Positions 50,701 through 62,300 of a stretch of DNA of 64,000 nt are shown here, in pieces. The stretch covers positions 1,240,001 through 1,304,000 of the forward strand of contig NZ_AP026678.1 in NCBI RefSeq assembly GCF_025998815.1, read 5' to 3'. The translations under genes were made by a program, and so were the position numbers. This stretch comes from Ignavibacterium sp. (GTDB lineage Bacteria > Bacteroidota > Ignavibacteria > Ignavibacteriales > Ignavibacteriaceae). Below the pieces are notes generated by a model, which was not told where the DNA came from, ran no database searches, and was given only the letters and a program-made list of their open reading frames with translations. Each line of letters opens with the position of its first letter. Within the stretch, counting starts at the first letter, position 1.

Positions 50701-52449
50701 ATGGAATTACTTGATTACCTGATTGTTATCCTTTACTTCATAATTTCCTTTTCCATCGCTTTTTACTTTTATAAGCGAGCTGGAAAAGACACAAATGAAT
50801 TTTTTCTTTCCGGAAGAAATCTTCCCTGGTATCTTGCCGGTTTATCAATGGTTGCAACCACATTTGCAGCTGATACACCTTTAGCCGTAACGGAGTTAGT
50901 TGCAAAAAATGGAATTGCAGGCAACTGGCTATGGTGGAATTTCGCTTTCGGTGGTATGCTGACAGTCTTTTTCTTTTCAAGATTATGGCGACGAGCCGGA
51001 CTAATGACTGAAGTTGAGTTTGCAGAATTTAGATATTCAGGAAAACCTGCAAAATTTCTTAGAGGATTCAGAGCAGTATATCTCGGATTCATTATGAACA
51101 TAATAATCATAGGCTGGGTTAACAAAGCTATGATATCAATACTAACTGGATTCTTTGGAATTGATGAATCAATCGTTTACTTGTATGTATTTGGAGTGAT
51201 GTTCATTGTAGCAATTTATTCTGCACTTTCGGGTTTGTGGGGAGTAGTTGTTACTGATGCATTTCAATTTTTTATGGCAATGACAGGTTGCATCGTGCTT
51301 GCAATTCTCGTTGTTAATTCACCACAGATTGGAGGAATGGCTGAACTACAAAGTAAATTACCTGAAAGTGTTTTCAACTTCTTTCCAGCTATTTCTGAGA
51401 TAGATCAAGCAGCTGGAAAGATGGTCTTATCTCTCTCATCATTTCTGGCTTATGTTGGTATAATCTGGTGGGCAAGTTGGTATCCAGGTGCAGAACCTGG
51501 CGGTGGTGGTTATGTTGTGCAAAGGATGCTGTCGGCAAAAAATGAAAAGCATTCGCTTTTTGCAACATTGTTTTTTCAGGTTGCACACTATGCATTAAGA
51601 CCTTGGCCCTGGATAATAGTTGGATTAGCAACCCTTGTTTTATATCCAAGTTTATCTGAAAATCAAAAAGGTCTTGGATATATTTATGCTATGAAGGACT
51701 TTCTTCCAACCGGATTAAAGGGTTTATTAATCGCTGCTTTTTTTGCTGCATATATGAGCACAATAGCAACTCAACTTAACTGGGGAACATCTTACATCAT
51801 AAATGATTTTTACAGAAGATTTTTAGTGAAAGATAATTCTGAAAAACACTATGTTTTTATTTCACGCTTAGTTACCCTATTGCTGATGGTCGTTTCTGTT
51901 ATTATTACACTTTTTATAAACCGAATTTCCGGTGCATGGGAGTTTATTCTTGAATGTGGTGCTGGCCTGGGACTAGTTTTAATAATGCGTTGGTTCTGGT
52001 GGCGAATAAATGCCTGGAGTGAAATATCTGCAATGATTACTCCTTTTATCATTCTTCCTGTTCTGAAAATTCTTCAGGTCAAATTTCCATTTACTCTTTT
52101 CTTAATTGTACCCATTACAACTATTGTTTGGCTGGTAGTAACATTTCTAACAAAACCAACTGATGAAAAAACATTAATTGAATTTTACAGAAAAGTTTAT
52201 CCGGGTGGAAAACTCTGGTCAAAAATATCTGAAAAAATTCCTGATTCTCCAAAACAACAAAACTTCTTTTCGATGTTTGTTAACTGGATTGCGGGAGTAA
52301 TTTTGGTTTACTCTTCCCTTTTTGCTATCGGTAAAATTATTCTCGGATTTTATAACGAATCAATAATTTATTTTGTTCTGATTATTATTTCAGTAATTGT
52401 TATATCAAAAAATTTATCCAAAGAAGGATGGGAGACAATTTTAAAATAA
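50701..52449 (+). CDS. Sodium:solute symporter (SSS family), longer type
   Basis: A 582-residue membrane protein. The family marks are DTNEFFLSGRNLPWYLAGLS, TTFAADTPLAVTELVAKNGI and SGLWGVVVTDAFQFFMAM. Helices continue to the C-terminus with two extra segments after about 440. The stretch WWASWYPGAEPGGGGYVVQR marks a subgroup often annotated as sodium:proline or unknown-substrate symporters. It ends seven bases before the convergent AbgT gene at 52457. A short intergenic repeat (about 50645-50674) precedes its start. Confidence 0.92.
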   Translation: MELLDYLIVILYFIISFSIAFYFYKRAGKDTNEFFLSGRNLPWYLAGLSMVATTFAADTPLAVTELVAKNGIAGNWLWWNFAFGGMLTVFFFSRLWRRAGLMTEVEFAEFRYSGKPAKFLRGFRAVYLGFIMNIIIIGWVNKAMISILTGFFGIDESIVYLYVFGVMFIVAIYSALSGLWGVVVTDAFQFFMAMTGCIVLAILVVNSPQIGGMAELQSKLPESVFNFFPAISEIDQAAGKMVLSLSSFLAYVGIIWWASWYPGAEPGGGGYVVQRMLSAKNEKHSLFATLFFQVAHYALRPWPWIIVGLATLVLYPSLSENQKGLGYIYAMKDFLPTGLKGLLIAAFFAAYMSTIATQLNWGTSYIINDFYRRFLVKDNSEKHYVFISRLVTLLLMVVSVIITLFINRISGAWEFILECGAGLGLVLIMRWFWWRINAWSEISAMITPFIILPVLKILQVKFPFTLFLIVPITTIVWLVVTFLTKPTDEKTLIEFYRKVYPGGKLWSKISEKIPDSPKQQNFFSMFVNWIAGVILVYSSLFAIGKIILGFYNESIIYFVLIIISVIVISKNLSKEGWETILK

Positions 52450-52456
52450 TCTTTTA

Positions 52457-53980
52457 TTAAAGATACAGCGGTCCGTCCGGACCAAGTGGTAATCCAAGCA
52501 ACATCCAGATAATTAAAAGAATTATCCAAAATATTGTGAGTAAAACCGTATAAGGAATCATCGTTGAAATAATTGTTCCGATTCCATATTTCTCATCATA
52601 CTTCTGAGCAAAAGCAACTATCAGAGCGAAGTAACTCATCATTGGTGTTACAAGATTGGTTACTGAGTCACCAATTCTGAATGCTGCTTGTGTTAAAGCA
52701 GGATGATAACCAAGTAGCATAAACATAGGTACAAAAACCGGAGCCATAATTGCCCACTTAGCAGAGGCACTTCCCATAAATAAATTTATGAAAGCTGAAA
52801 CAAGGACAAATGCAACGAGTAGTGGAATTCCGGTTAATCCAATATTTTTCAGAAAAGCTGCTCCATCTATTGCGATAATTAAACCAAGATTACTGTATCT
52901 GAAAAAGTAAACAAACTGGGCTGCGAAGAATACCAGAACAATATAAGTTGCCATTGTTGACATCGATTTTATGATATGCTTCATAAAATCTTTATCGTTT
53001 TTTATTGTCTTAACAGCAATGCCATAGGCAAGGCCGGGTATTAAAAAGAAAATCAGTATTCCTGTAATTATCCCATCAAAGAAAGGTGAATGAAGAATTT
53101 CACCTGTCTTTGGATTTCGGAACAATCCGTTTTCAGGAATAATGGTCAGTGCAAGCAGAATTACCAAAATGATTAAAGAAACTCCAGCCCATTTAAGTCC
53201 TTTCTTTTCTTCTTCCGAAATTTTCTCAACTGATATCTTTTCAGCATTTCCTTCATATGATTTTAAACGAGGTTCAACAATCTTTTCAGTTATCCAGGTT
53301 CCGACTATAACAATTAATATTGCTGAAACGAACATAAAATAAAAATTAACTGCAGCATTTATTTTAATATTCGGATCAATAATGTTTGCAGCAGATTCAG
53401 AAAGTCCTGCAAGAACCGGATCGATTGAACCAATTAAAAAATTAGCGCCAAATCCTCCGCTAACACCGCAAAATGCAGCAGCAAGTCCTGCCATAGGATG
53501 TCTTCCTAAAGCATAATAAATTGCTGCTCCAAGAGGAATGAGAATAACATAACCAGCTTCAGAAGCTAAATGAGATAATACGCCTGCAAAAACTATAGCA
53601 CCTGTAATTAATTTACTTGGCGCTTTCAAAACCAGAGCTCTTATCATAGAATTGAATAATCCCGAACCTTCGGCAACACCAATTCCAATCATAACTGCAA
53701 GTACATAACCAAGCGGAGGAAAATTTACAAAGTTGTGTACAACATTAGTATAAATCCATCTTAACCCATCAGATGATAACAAATTTTTAACCTTTATTTC
53801 AGAACCATCAGCAGGATGAATTGCTGTTAAAGAGAACCAGTCACCGATTAACGAAGCAATTGCAACAACTACTGCAAGTATTGCAAATAAAGTTGCCGGA
53901 TGAGGTAATTTATTTCCAACAATCTCTATGTAATCAAGTACCTTATTAAACAACTTTGAAGAGTTTTTGTTCTTATTCAA
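52457..53980 (-). CDS. AbgT family transporter
   Basis: A 507-residue membrane protein. Typical family stretches are GNKLPHPATLFAILAVVVAI at the N-terminus, IGIGVAEGSGLFNSMIRAL, SHLASEAGYVILIPLGAAIY, and FMGSASAKWAIMAPVFVPMF with RIGDSVTNLVTPMMSYFALI near the C-terminus. Members import p-aminobenzoyl-glutamate or export sulfa drugs by ion coupling. Which of these applies here is unknown, although no abgAB peptidase genes are adjacent. It is convergent with the second symporter gene and divergent from the anion transporter at 54091. Confidence 0.93.
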   Translation of the reverse strand: MNKNKNSSKLFNKVLDYIEIVGNKLPHPATLFAILAVVVAIASLIGDWFSLTAIHPADGSEIKVKNLLSSDGLRWIYTNVVHNFVNFPPLGYVLAVMIGIGVAEGSGLFNSMIRALVLKAPSKLITGAIVFAGVLSHLASEAGYVILIPLGAAIYYALGRHPMAGLAAAFCGVSGGFGANFLIGSIDPVLAGLSESAANIIDPNIKINAAVNFYFMFVSAILIVIVGTWITEKIVEPRLKSYEGNAEKISVEKISEEEKKGLKWAGVSLIILVILLALTIIPENGLFRNPKTGEILHSPFFDGIITGILIFFLIPGLAYGIAVKTIKNDKDFMKHIIKSMSTMATYIVLVFFAAQFVYFFRYSNLGLIIAIDGAAFLKNIGLTGIPLLVAFVLVSAFINLFMGSASAKWAIMAPVFVPMFMLLGYHPALTQAAFRIGDSVTNLVTPMMSYFALIVAFAQKYDEKYGIGTIISTMIPYTVLLTIFWIILLIIWMLLGLPLGPDGPLYL

Positions 53981-54090
53981 TATGACCTCATAACTTTGTC
54001 TAAAGAATTTAGCTAAATTGAATAGAGTAATTTTTTTCTCTTCACAAAGATAAATTGGTAATTTGGTTTAACAAGAAGTAAATCTGCTTT

Positions 54091-55320
54091 ATGAATGAAA
54101 CAGCGTATTATCTTAGTATTTTCACTATTACATTAACTTTAATCGGAATTGCAATCGGAAGTTATCCAGGATTCCGAATGAACCGTGCAACAATTGCATT
54201 AGTTGGTGCGACAACTCTGGTAATAATTAATAATTTATCTTTGGAAGATACCGCCCGACTTGTGGACATAAATACTATAATGCTTTTATTCGCAATGATG
54301 GTATTAAATATTAATCTGAGACTTTCCGGTTTTTTTAATATCATAGCCAACAGAATAATACGCATAGCAAAAACGCCACAGCAATTATTAGCACTCATAA
54401 TTTTTTCATCTGGATTTTTATCGAGTCTATTTCTAAATGATACAATAGTTTTAATGTTTACTCCACTTTTAATAGAAGTTGTTCTGAAATTAAAAAGGAA
54501 TCCTCTTCCCTATCTTATAGCATTAGCTACTTCAGCCAATGTAGGAAGTGTTGCAACCATAGTGGGTAATCCTCAAAATATGATAATAGGAATTTTCTCC
54601 GGATTGAGTTTTGTTGAATTTGCTTTAAAGCTTATTCCAATTGCTTTTTTCGGAATGATTATAATATGGGCAATTATTGTTTTAATTTATAAAGAAGAAT
54701 TTCGTGTAAAGGTTTATCTGGAATCTGAAGTATTTCATCCGAAAATTTTCAAACCACTCCTGATTAAAAGTTCAATCGTTCTTTTCATAATGCTTGTAGC
54801 TTTCATTTCAGGATTGCCAATTGCTCTATCTGCCTTAGGCGCTTCTGCTTTATTACTAATTACAAGAAGAATTAAACCTGAGAGAGTCTTCATAGAGCTT
54901 GACTGGTCTTTGTTAGTTTTCTTTTCCGGATTATTCATCGTAACGGATTTATTAAATCAGATTTTAATTTCTCCTAACTTTAATGGAAATGTTGAAGTCA
55001 TCACCAATAATCCTTTGGTTGATCTTTCTATTATTTCCTTGATCTTAAGCAATTTAATATCAAATGTTCCGGCTGTTTTAGTCTTAAGTCCAATAATAAA
55101 ACAACTGGGAAATACAGATATTTACTGGCTGGCGTTGGCTATGTCTTCAACTTTTGCGGGAAATCTTACACTCCTCGGTTCTGTAGCAAATCTGATTGTT
55201 GCCGAATCAGCTAAAAGACATGGAGTAACTATATCATTTTCCGAATATTTGAAAAGTGGAATTCCAATCACAATTCTGACCTTTTTAGTCGGGATTATCT
55301 GGCTTGTTTTTCTCCTTTAA
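54091..55320 (+). CDS. ArsB/NhaD (ion transporter superfamily) anion transporter
   Basis: A 409-residue protein with about 11-12 membrane helices. It has two inverted halves, each with a conserved segment: FLSSLFLNDTIVLMFTPLL and SNVGSVATIVGNPQNMIIGI in the first, and LSNLISNVPAVLVLSPIIKQ and TFAGNLTLLGSVANLIVAE in the second. The paired asparagine-proline style loops are typical of the ArsB/citrate transporter (SLC13/CitM) superfamily. The substrate is unknown; an arsenite pump is unlikely to be provable here, as no ars genes are nearby. A hairpin at 55328-55353 follows the stop. Confidence 0.88.
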   Translation: MNETAYYLSIFTITLTLIGIAIGSYPGFRMNRATIALVGATTLVIINNLSLEDTARLVDINTIMLLFAMMVLNINLRLSGFFNIIANRIIRIAKTPQQLLALIIFSSGFLSSLFLNDTIVLMFTPLLIEVVLKLKRNPLPYLIALATSANVGSVATIVGNPQNMIIGIFSGLSFVEFALKLIPIAFFGMIIIWAIIVLIYKEEFRVKVYLESEVFHPKIFKPLLIKSSIVLFIMLVAFISGLPIALSALGASALLLITRRIKPERVFIELDWSLLVFFSGLFIVTDLLNQILISPNFNGNVEVITNNPLVDLSIISLILSNLISNVPAVLVLSPIIKQLGNTDIYWLALAMSSTFAGNLTLLGSVANLIVAESAKRHGVTISFSEYLKSGIPITILTFLVGIIWLVFLL

Positions 55321-55327
55321 AATAAAG

Positions 55328-55353
55328 AACCCGATGACCGAAGCCATCGGGTT
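55328..55353 (+). terminator. Hairpin after the anion transporter gene
   Basis: AACCCGATG (55328-55336) pairs with CATCGGGTT (55345-55353); the loop is eight bases. No long T-run follows, so termination may be weak. Confidence 0.6.
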
Positions 55354-55361
55354 TGTCCATA

Positions 55362-55415
55362 CAAAAGGTCTGGGGGTTAACCTTCTGCATGCGACATTGT
55401 AAAAATAATTTACAA
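55362..55415. other. Structured intergenic segment of unknown function
   Basis: The gap between the convergent anion transporter and pdxJ genes holds, besides the hairpin at 55328, a GC-richer stretch (AGGTCTGGGGGTTAACCTT at 55366-55384, then CTGCATGCGACATTG) and a second hairpin, TTGTAAA (55397-55403) with TTTACAA (55409-55415). The rest to 55580 is AT-rich with nothing recognised. It could encode a small RNA. Confidence 0.3.
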
Positions 55416-55580
55416 CTTATTATAAAGCAATAGGAAAATGTCCGATACTAAAAATAATTTTTTGAAAGAAAAATCCCCGTATCTTGTTAAAAATTAAGCA
55501 CTTAACTTTATTTTTTGTTGAAAAAATTTAAAAATCCCAAAATTTCTCCGATTAGAAAAATTTCAGGTAAACAATAATTT

Positions 55581-56297
55581 TTACCTAAAATTGATTAAAT
55601 CTATCATTTCTTTTACTGCCTTGTTCATTCCCACAAAAACTGCACGGGAGATTATTGAGTGACCAATACTTACTTCATCAATTTCTTTAACTTCTCTAAA
55701 GACTTTAATATTAGAATAATTTAAACCATGTCCGGCGTTTACTCCCAAGCCTAGTTTTTTTGCGTGCCTTGCCGCAATTCTTATCCTGTCAAGTTCGTCA
55801 AATTGCTCTTCTTCAGACAAAGCATTTGCAAAAATTCCTGTGTGAATTTCTATAAAATCACTTTCTATTTCAGCTGATGCATCAATCTGATTAACATCAG
55901 GTTCAATAAATAAAGATACTTCAATTTCGTATTGGTGTAGTTCTTTAATAGTATCTTTTAATAATGAAATGTTATCAATTACATTGATACCACCCTCAGT
56001 CGTCAATTCCATTCTTTTTTCTGGAACAATTGTGGCTAGCTCGGGCCCAACATCACAAGCTATTTTAATAATTTCTTCAGTTGCAGCCATTTCAAGATCG
56101 AGTTTAGTAGTAATTAGTTCTCTTAATAATCTAACATCTCTTTCATTTATGTGTCTTCTGTCTTCCCGAAGATGAACAACAATACCATCTGCACCAGCTT
56201 GTTCAGCAATTAAAGCAGCCGTAACAGGATCCGGCTGACTTTCTCCTCTTGCATTTCTTAAAGTGGCGATGTGATCAACATTAATTGCAAGTCTCAT
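55581..56297 (-). CDS. pdxJ: Pyridoxine 5'-phosphate synthase
   Basis: A 238-residue (beta/alpha)8 enzyme at the usual length. Signatures are INVDHIATLRNARGE at the N-terminus, GADGIVVHLREDRRHI, LATIVPEKR, TEGGINV, IEIHTGIFAN and GVNAGHGLNYSN. It condenses 1-deoxyxylulose 5-phosphate with 3-amino-2-oxopropyl phosphate in the last step of the DXP-dependent vitamin B6 route. This supplies the PLP used, among others, by the two transsulfuration enzymes at the left of the window. The gene lies 11 bases downstream of the CPBP-type membrane protein gene. Confidence 0.97.
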   Translation of the reverse strand: MRLAINVDHIATLRNARGESQPDPVTAALIAEQAGADGIVVHLREDRRHINERDVRLLRELITTKLDLEMAATEEIIKIACDVGPELATIVPEKRMELTTEGGINVIDNISLLKDTIKELHQYEIEVSLFIEPDVNQIDASAEIESDFIEIHTGIFANALSEEEQFDELDRIRIAARHAKKLGLGVNAGHGLNYSNIKVFREVKEIDEVSIGHSIISRAVFVGMNKAVKEMIDLINFR

Positions 56298-56308
56298 TTA
56301 AATTCTCC

Positions 56309-57106
56309 TTAAAAGATGTGACCAATAATATTAAAAATTGATTCGATACCAATTCCATATTCGTTAGTTCGGAATCGAATCACAGAAATCAAATCTATTA
56401 AATACATAACACCAATATGAACTGCTACGCAATAATAAAATGATCTGGTTCTCAAAGCAAGCCAACCCAGAGCGATGCCACCTGGGACTGAGCCAAGTGT
56501 TTCTAAAAATGGTTTACCGTTATGTAAAATCACAAATGGTATCATCTGAATGAAAATTGCATAAGAACCAAATTTCTTTTCGAGACCAAATAACATAAAT
56601 CCTCTCCAGATAAATTCCCAACCAATCATATACACCAACATTCCAAATTCATATATTATAAAAACATTCCACGATTCTCTTGCAGAAGAAAGATGAGGAT
56701 ATTTCTGAATGAAATCATTTGAAGAAGAAGCAAACCAGATAATTGGAATCATAACTGATAAAAAAATTATACTTAGAACAAATCCTTGCCTCCGTTCTCC
56801 TAATCTGAAGCCATAGTCTGCAATATTTTCTTTGAAAAAAAATTTGATGATAAAAATTGTGGGAATAACAAATGTTAAAAAATCTCCTGAAAACCAGTAA
56901 AGGTATTCGATAAGATATGGATCTTTATGTTGAAGAAAGTATTCAAATAAATTTTCACGAAAAAATCTTCTTGAAGTAAAATACCAACTGAAAGTCTGGA
57001 GAACTGCAACAGCCAAAAACACAGTGACAATTTTTCTGTCAAGACCTTTTAAAGTCGAAATGAAATCTTCTATCTCTTTTTTGAGCACTTTGGTTAACTC
57101 TGTCAA
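56309..57106 (-). CDS. CPBP family intramembrane protease-like protein
   Basis: A 265-residue protein with about seven membrane helices. The core of the CPBP (CAAX protease/bacteriocin-immunity) family is recognisable: GWEFIWRGFML replaces the usual EExxxR (the first glutamate is W, the second E and the R remain). The second motif is FVILHNGKP with the histidine, and the third is AVHIGVMYLID. The altered first motif may reduce or change peptidase activity. It is upstream of pdxJ, 11 bases away, and divergent from the groES promoter. Confidence 0.8.
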   Translation of the reverse strand: MTELTKVLKKEIEDFISTLKGLDRKIVTVFLAVAVLQTFSWYFTSRRFFRENLFEYFLQHKDPYLIEYLYWFSGDFLTFVIPTIFIIKFFFKENIADYGFRLGERRQGFVLSIIFLSVMIPIIWFASSSNDFIQKYPHLSSARESWNVFIIYEFGMLVYMIGWEFIWRGFMLFGLEKKFGSYAIFIQMIPFVILHNGKPFLETLGSVPGGIALGWLALRTRSFYYCVAVHIGVMYLIDLISVIRFRTNEYGIGIESIFNIIGHIF

Positions 57107-57172
57107 AAATTTATTTCTGTCATAAAAATATCTAAATTTTGAAGAAAATCACAACTTTTAACCCATCAAGAT

Positions 57173-57199
57173 TTGACAAAATTAAACAGAAAGTATATT
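57173..57199 (+). promoter_or_regulatory. Promoter of groES-groEL
   Basis: TTGACA at 57173-57178 and TATATT at 57194-57199, spaced by 15 bases. They lie directly upstream of the CIRCE operator. The spacing is shorter than the usual 17. Confidence 0.6.
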
Positions 57200-57226
57200 T
57201 TAGCACTCGCTTTTTAAGAGTGCTAA
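57200..57226 (+). promoter_or_regulatory. CIRCE operator (HrcA binding site)
   Basis: TTAGCACTC (57200-57208), nine bases, then GAGTGCTAA (57218-57226): an exact match to the consensus. It lies just downstream of the -10 box, 32 bp before the groES start. HrcA repression relieved by heat stress is expected. The hrcA gene is not in this window. Confidence 0.97.
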
Positions 57227-57258
57227 TCACAATCAATAATAAATTAAAGGAGTAAAAA

Positions 57259-57558
57259 ATGGCAGATTTTAAAATAAAACCTTTAGCTGATCGCGTAGTT
57301 GTTAAACCAGCAGAAGCTGAAGAAAAAACTGCTGGAGGAATTATACTTCCCGATACCGCTAAAGAAAAACCAATTGAAGGAACTGTTGTTGCTGTTGGTC
57401 CAGGAAAAACAAGTGATGATGGAAAACTGATTAAACCGGAAGTAAAGGTAGGTGACAGAGTGCTTTACGGAAAATACAGCGGTACTGAAGTAACAATTGA
57501 TGGTGAGGAATATCTCATCATGCGCGAGAGTGATATTTTCGGAATTATTAATAAATAA
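57259..57558 (+). CDS. groES: Co-chaperonin GroES
   Basis: A 99-residue protein that forms the heptameric lid of the GroEL chamber. Marks are [20 protein letters not shown] at the N-terminus, [10 protein letters not shown]-type mobile loop ([13 protein letters not shown]), and [15 protein letters not shown] followed by [10 protein letters not shown]. Length is typical. It is preceded by AAGGAG seven bases before the ATG and by the CIRCE operator, and followed after 22 bases by groEL. Heat-shock control through HrcA is the expected regulation. Confidence 0.98.
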   Translation: MADFKIKPLADRVVVKPAEAEEKTAGGIILPDTAKEKPIEGTVVAVGPGKTSDDGKLIKPEVKVGDRVLYGKYSGTEVTIDGEEYLIMRESDIFGIINK

Positions 57559-57568
57559 GAAAAAATAA

Positions 57569-59209
<1,641 letters not shown>

Positions 59210-59238
59210 TAGCTCCTTTATTGTTGGTTGGTTGGACA

Positions 59239-59269
59239 AGGCGAGGATTAATTTTTCCTCGCCTTTTTT
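59239..59269 (+). terminator. Rho-independent terminator after groEL
   Basis: AGGCGAGGA (59239-59247), an eight-base loop, then TCCTCGCCT (59256-59264) and a T run to 59269. Confidence 0.95.
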
Positions 59270-59330
59270 ATTTTAATGTTCAGTCTGTGAATTTTCTTAT
59301 ATTCAACATAACTGATTTGGATTTTTTTAA

Positions 59331-62300
59331 ATGAACAGTAATTATTCCGAACTAACTAAAGAAGTTATCGAACACCTTAAACTGAAACGATATAAACTTG
59401 CACTAATTACATCCAAAAAACTTGTTGATACTTTTCCTGAAAATCCTAAATCATACTCACTATATTCCGAAGCTCTACTTGAAAATTTGAATCCATTTCA
59501 AGCATTGGATATTATTAACTATGCAGTTGAGATTTCTTCTAATTCTCCGGAAATAAGATTGGATAGAGCTTACATTCTTTATCGATTGAGTATTTATGAC
59601 GGAGCTCTTGTTGATAATGAATTTTATCTTTCAGATAATAAAAAAGATCTTAAAGCTTTATTATTAAAGGTCAAAATTTTTGCTGCAAATGAAAGATTTT
59701 TTGAAGCTCTTGAATTAATAGAAGAACTTAAAAATGAAACTCAGAATAATGAAGAGTTAGAATTTTTATTAAATCTGATAAAGACATCGCTTAATATAAT
59801 CTCCGGCACTTTCCAAACTCTTCAGAATGAAAATGAGATACTCAAGCAATGTAAATCCGCAATTGAGTTCGGACATTTCTGGTTCGTTACAGTTGTGTAC
59901 AAATATTTATTTGATAAATTTGCTAGTGAAAGATTCAAAGAAGAACTTAAACTTTTATACTTCATATCTCTCGTTTCACTGTTCCGGATTAAAGAAGCTG
60001 AAAATTATTCCAATGAATTAAAAAACACTTTTTATAGCAATTCAACATTCAATGAAACTCTATTAAAACTTCAAACGATTAACAAATATCGAACTACAGA
60101 AAGTCAACCTCTTAACATCAGAAAAGTTTTAGCTCAAACAGAGTTAAAAAAATCTCAGGAAAGCAAAGTCGAAATTTTATCAGCAAAATTTTTTGATTTA
60201 ACCGAAAGTCTAACATCCGGAAAAAGAAAATATCTTTTACAGTTTGATGAGAACAATCTTACTTATCTGGCAGTTGAATTAATTTTTCGAAATCCATTTT
60301 TCAGGAAAGAGAATAAAATTATTAAAGGTACTGCAATCTGGTTTTTGAATGAAAATGAGGCCGGTAGAAACAATTTTGAAATTGAGCTTAATCCTGAATG
60401 GGAGAACATTGAATTTGTTCAGAGTTGGGGAACAGAATTACCCGGATTTTGGAAATCTGGCGAAGGGAAAGTGGAGATTTATTTTGATGAAGTGCTGCTT
60501 TGTTCAAGAAAATTTTTGATTGGCGAATCAGAAATCATGAATCTCGAAGCAAATGGTGAGAATGTACTCCCGGAAAAATTATTGAAATCAGAAACATCTC
60601 AGCCCCCTTCAGTTGATTTATATACTTATCACAAAGCAGATTCAATCTCGTTGGAAAATTTGCTGAACGAACTGTATGAATTCATTGGCCTCGATAATTT
60701 GAAGCAATCATTAGTAGATTTTCTAACCTACTTGAATTTTGTTAATGAACGAAGAAGAAAAGGAATTAAAACAGACGAAAGACTAGAACTTCACTGTTTG
60801 TTTCTCGGAAATCCGGGCACCGGAAAAACATCTGTTGCACGATTACTTGGGAAAATACTCAAGTCAATGGGTGTTCTTGAAAATGGTCATGTTATAGAAG
60901 TTGATCGATCAGGTTTGGTGGGACAATATATTGGTGAGACTGCAATCAAAACGGATAAAATTATTTCAGAAGCTTTGGGTGGAATTTTATTTATTGATGA
61001 AGCTTACTCATTAAAGAAATCAAATGTCTCATCAGACTTTGGACAGGAAGCCATTGATACCTTATTGAAAAGAATGGAAGATCACAAAGGGAAATTTATT
61101 GTAATTGCCGCTGGCTATCCATCTTTGATGAATGAGTTTATTGAATCCAATCCGGGACTTAGGTCAAGATTTACGCATACTTTCTCATTTGATGATTATA
61201 CTCCTTCACAACTTGTACAGATATTTAAACTCTTCGCTTCTAAAGAAGAATACGAACTCGAAAGTGAGGCAGAAAAATTTTTGATAAAACAATTGGAAGA
61301 TATTTATAAGCACAGGGATGAATCTTTTGGCAATGCAAGACTTATTAGAAAAATATTTTCCGAAAGTAAAATACAACTGAGTAAACGATATCAATCAGTT
61401 AATGAGGAAGAGAGACTCAGATTTTCACTAAATAAAATAAGTCTGGAAGATCTGAAAAATGCTTTTGAAAAAATTGGTGAAATCAATCCAGCAAATAATT
61501 CTGATATAAAATCAGTTGACAGAATATTAGAAAAAATAAATAATCTTATTGGGCTCGATAACTTCAAGCAAGAAACAAATGAGCTTGTAAAATTGGCAAA
61601 GTATTATTTAGAGGAAGGTGAGAATTTATCCGATAAAATCAATTTCCACTTCATCTTTGCAGGGAAAAATTTTGCAGGACAGAGTATAGCAGCAAAATAT
61701 CTTAGTGAATTACTTTATTCATTAAAATTAATTCAGAAAAATGAACTTTATGAATTTGATATAAGGCAATTCATCGGAAATAATATTTATCAGACTGCTG
61801 AGACTACAAATAAAATCTTTGACAAGGCAAAAGGTGGGATTATACTTATCAAAGATTTTGATTTAATCTTTCTTGACAAACAATTAAACACATCTATCAT
61901 TTCTGAATTTGTGAGGGTTTTGTTAAAAAGATTACAAACTGATGCTGGTAAGATATTCGTGATAGTCGAAACAGATAATGAATTCCCTGAAAATATTCCC
62001 ATTGAATTTAACCCGATTAAAACTTTTTTCACAAAAGTAATTCACTTTGAAGATTACACACCCGATGAGATGCTGGATGTTTTTATTTCTATGATTGGTG
62101 AAAAAAAATTATTTCTTACTGAAGCAAGCAAAGAACTTTTACGTAAGTTTTTCTTTCATGTTTACCGAAATAAAGATAAGTATCCACCTAACACTTTATT
62201 ACTAAAAAATATTTTGGACATAATTCAGAGAAAGCATTTATTAAGAATTGCTGATATACCTCGCAACAAAAGAACAGATGAAATTAATAGAAGCATTAGT

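Noticed and set aside
54091-55320. Arsenite efflux pump ArsB
   Set aside because: The superfamily fits, but no arsR, arsA or arsC gene is nearby and the superfamily covers many anions, so only a general name is given.
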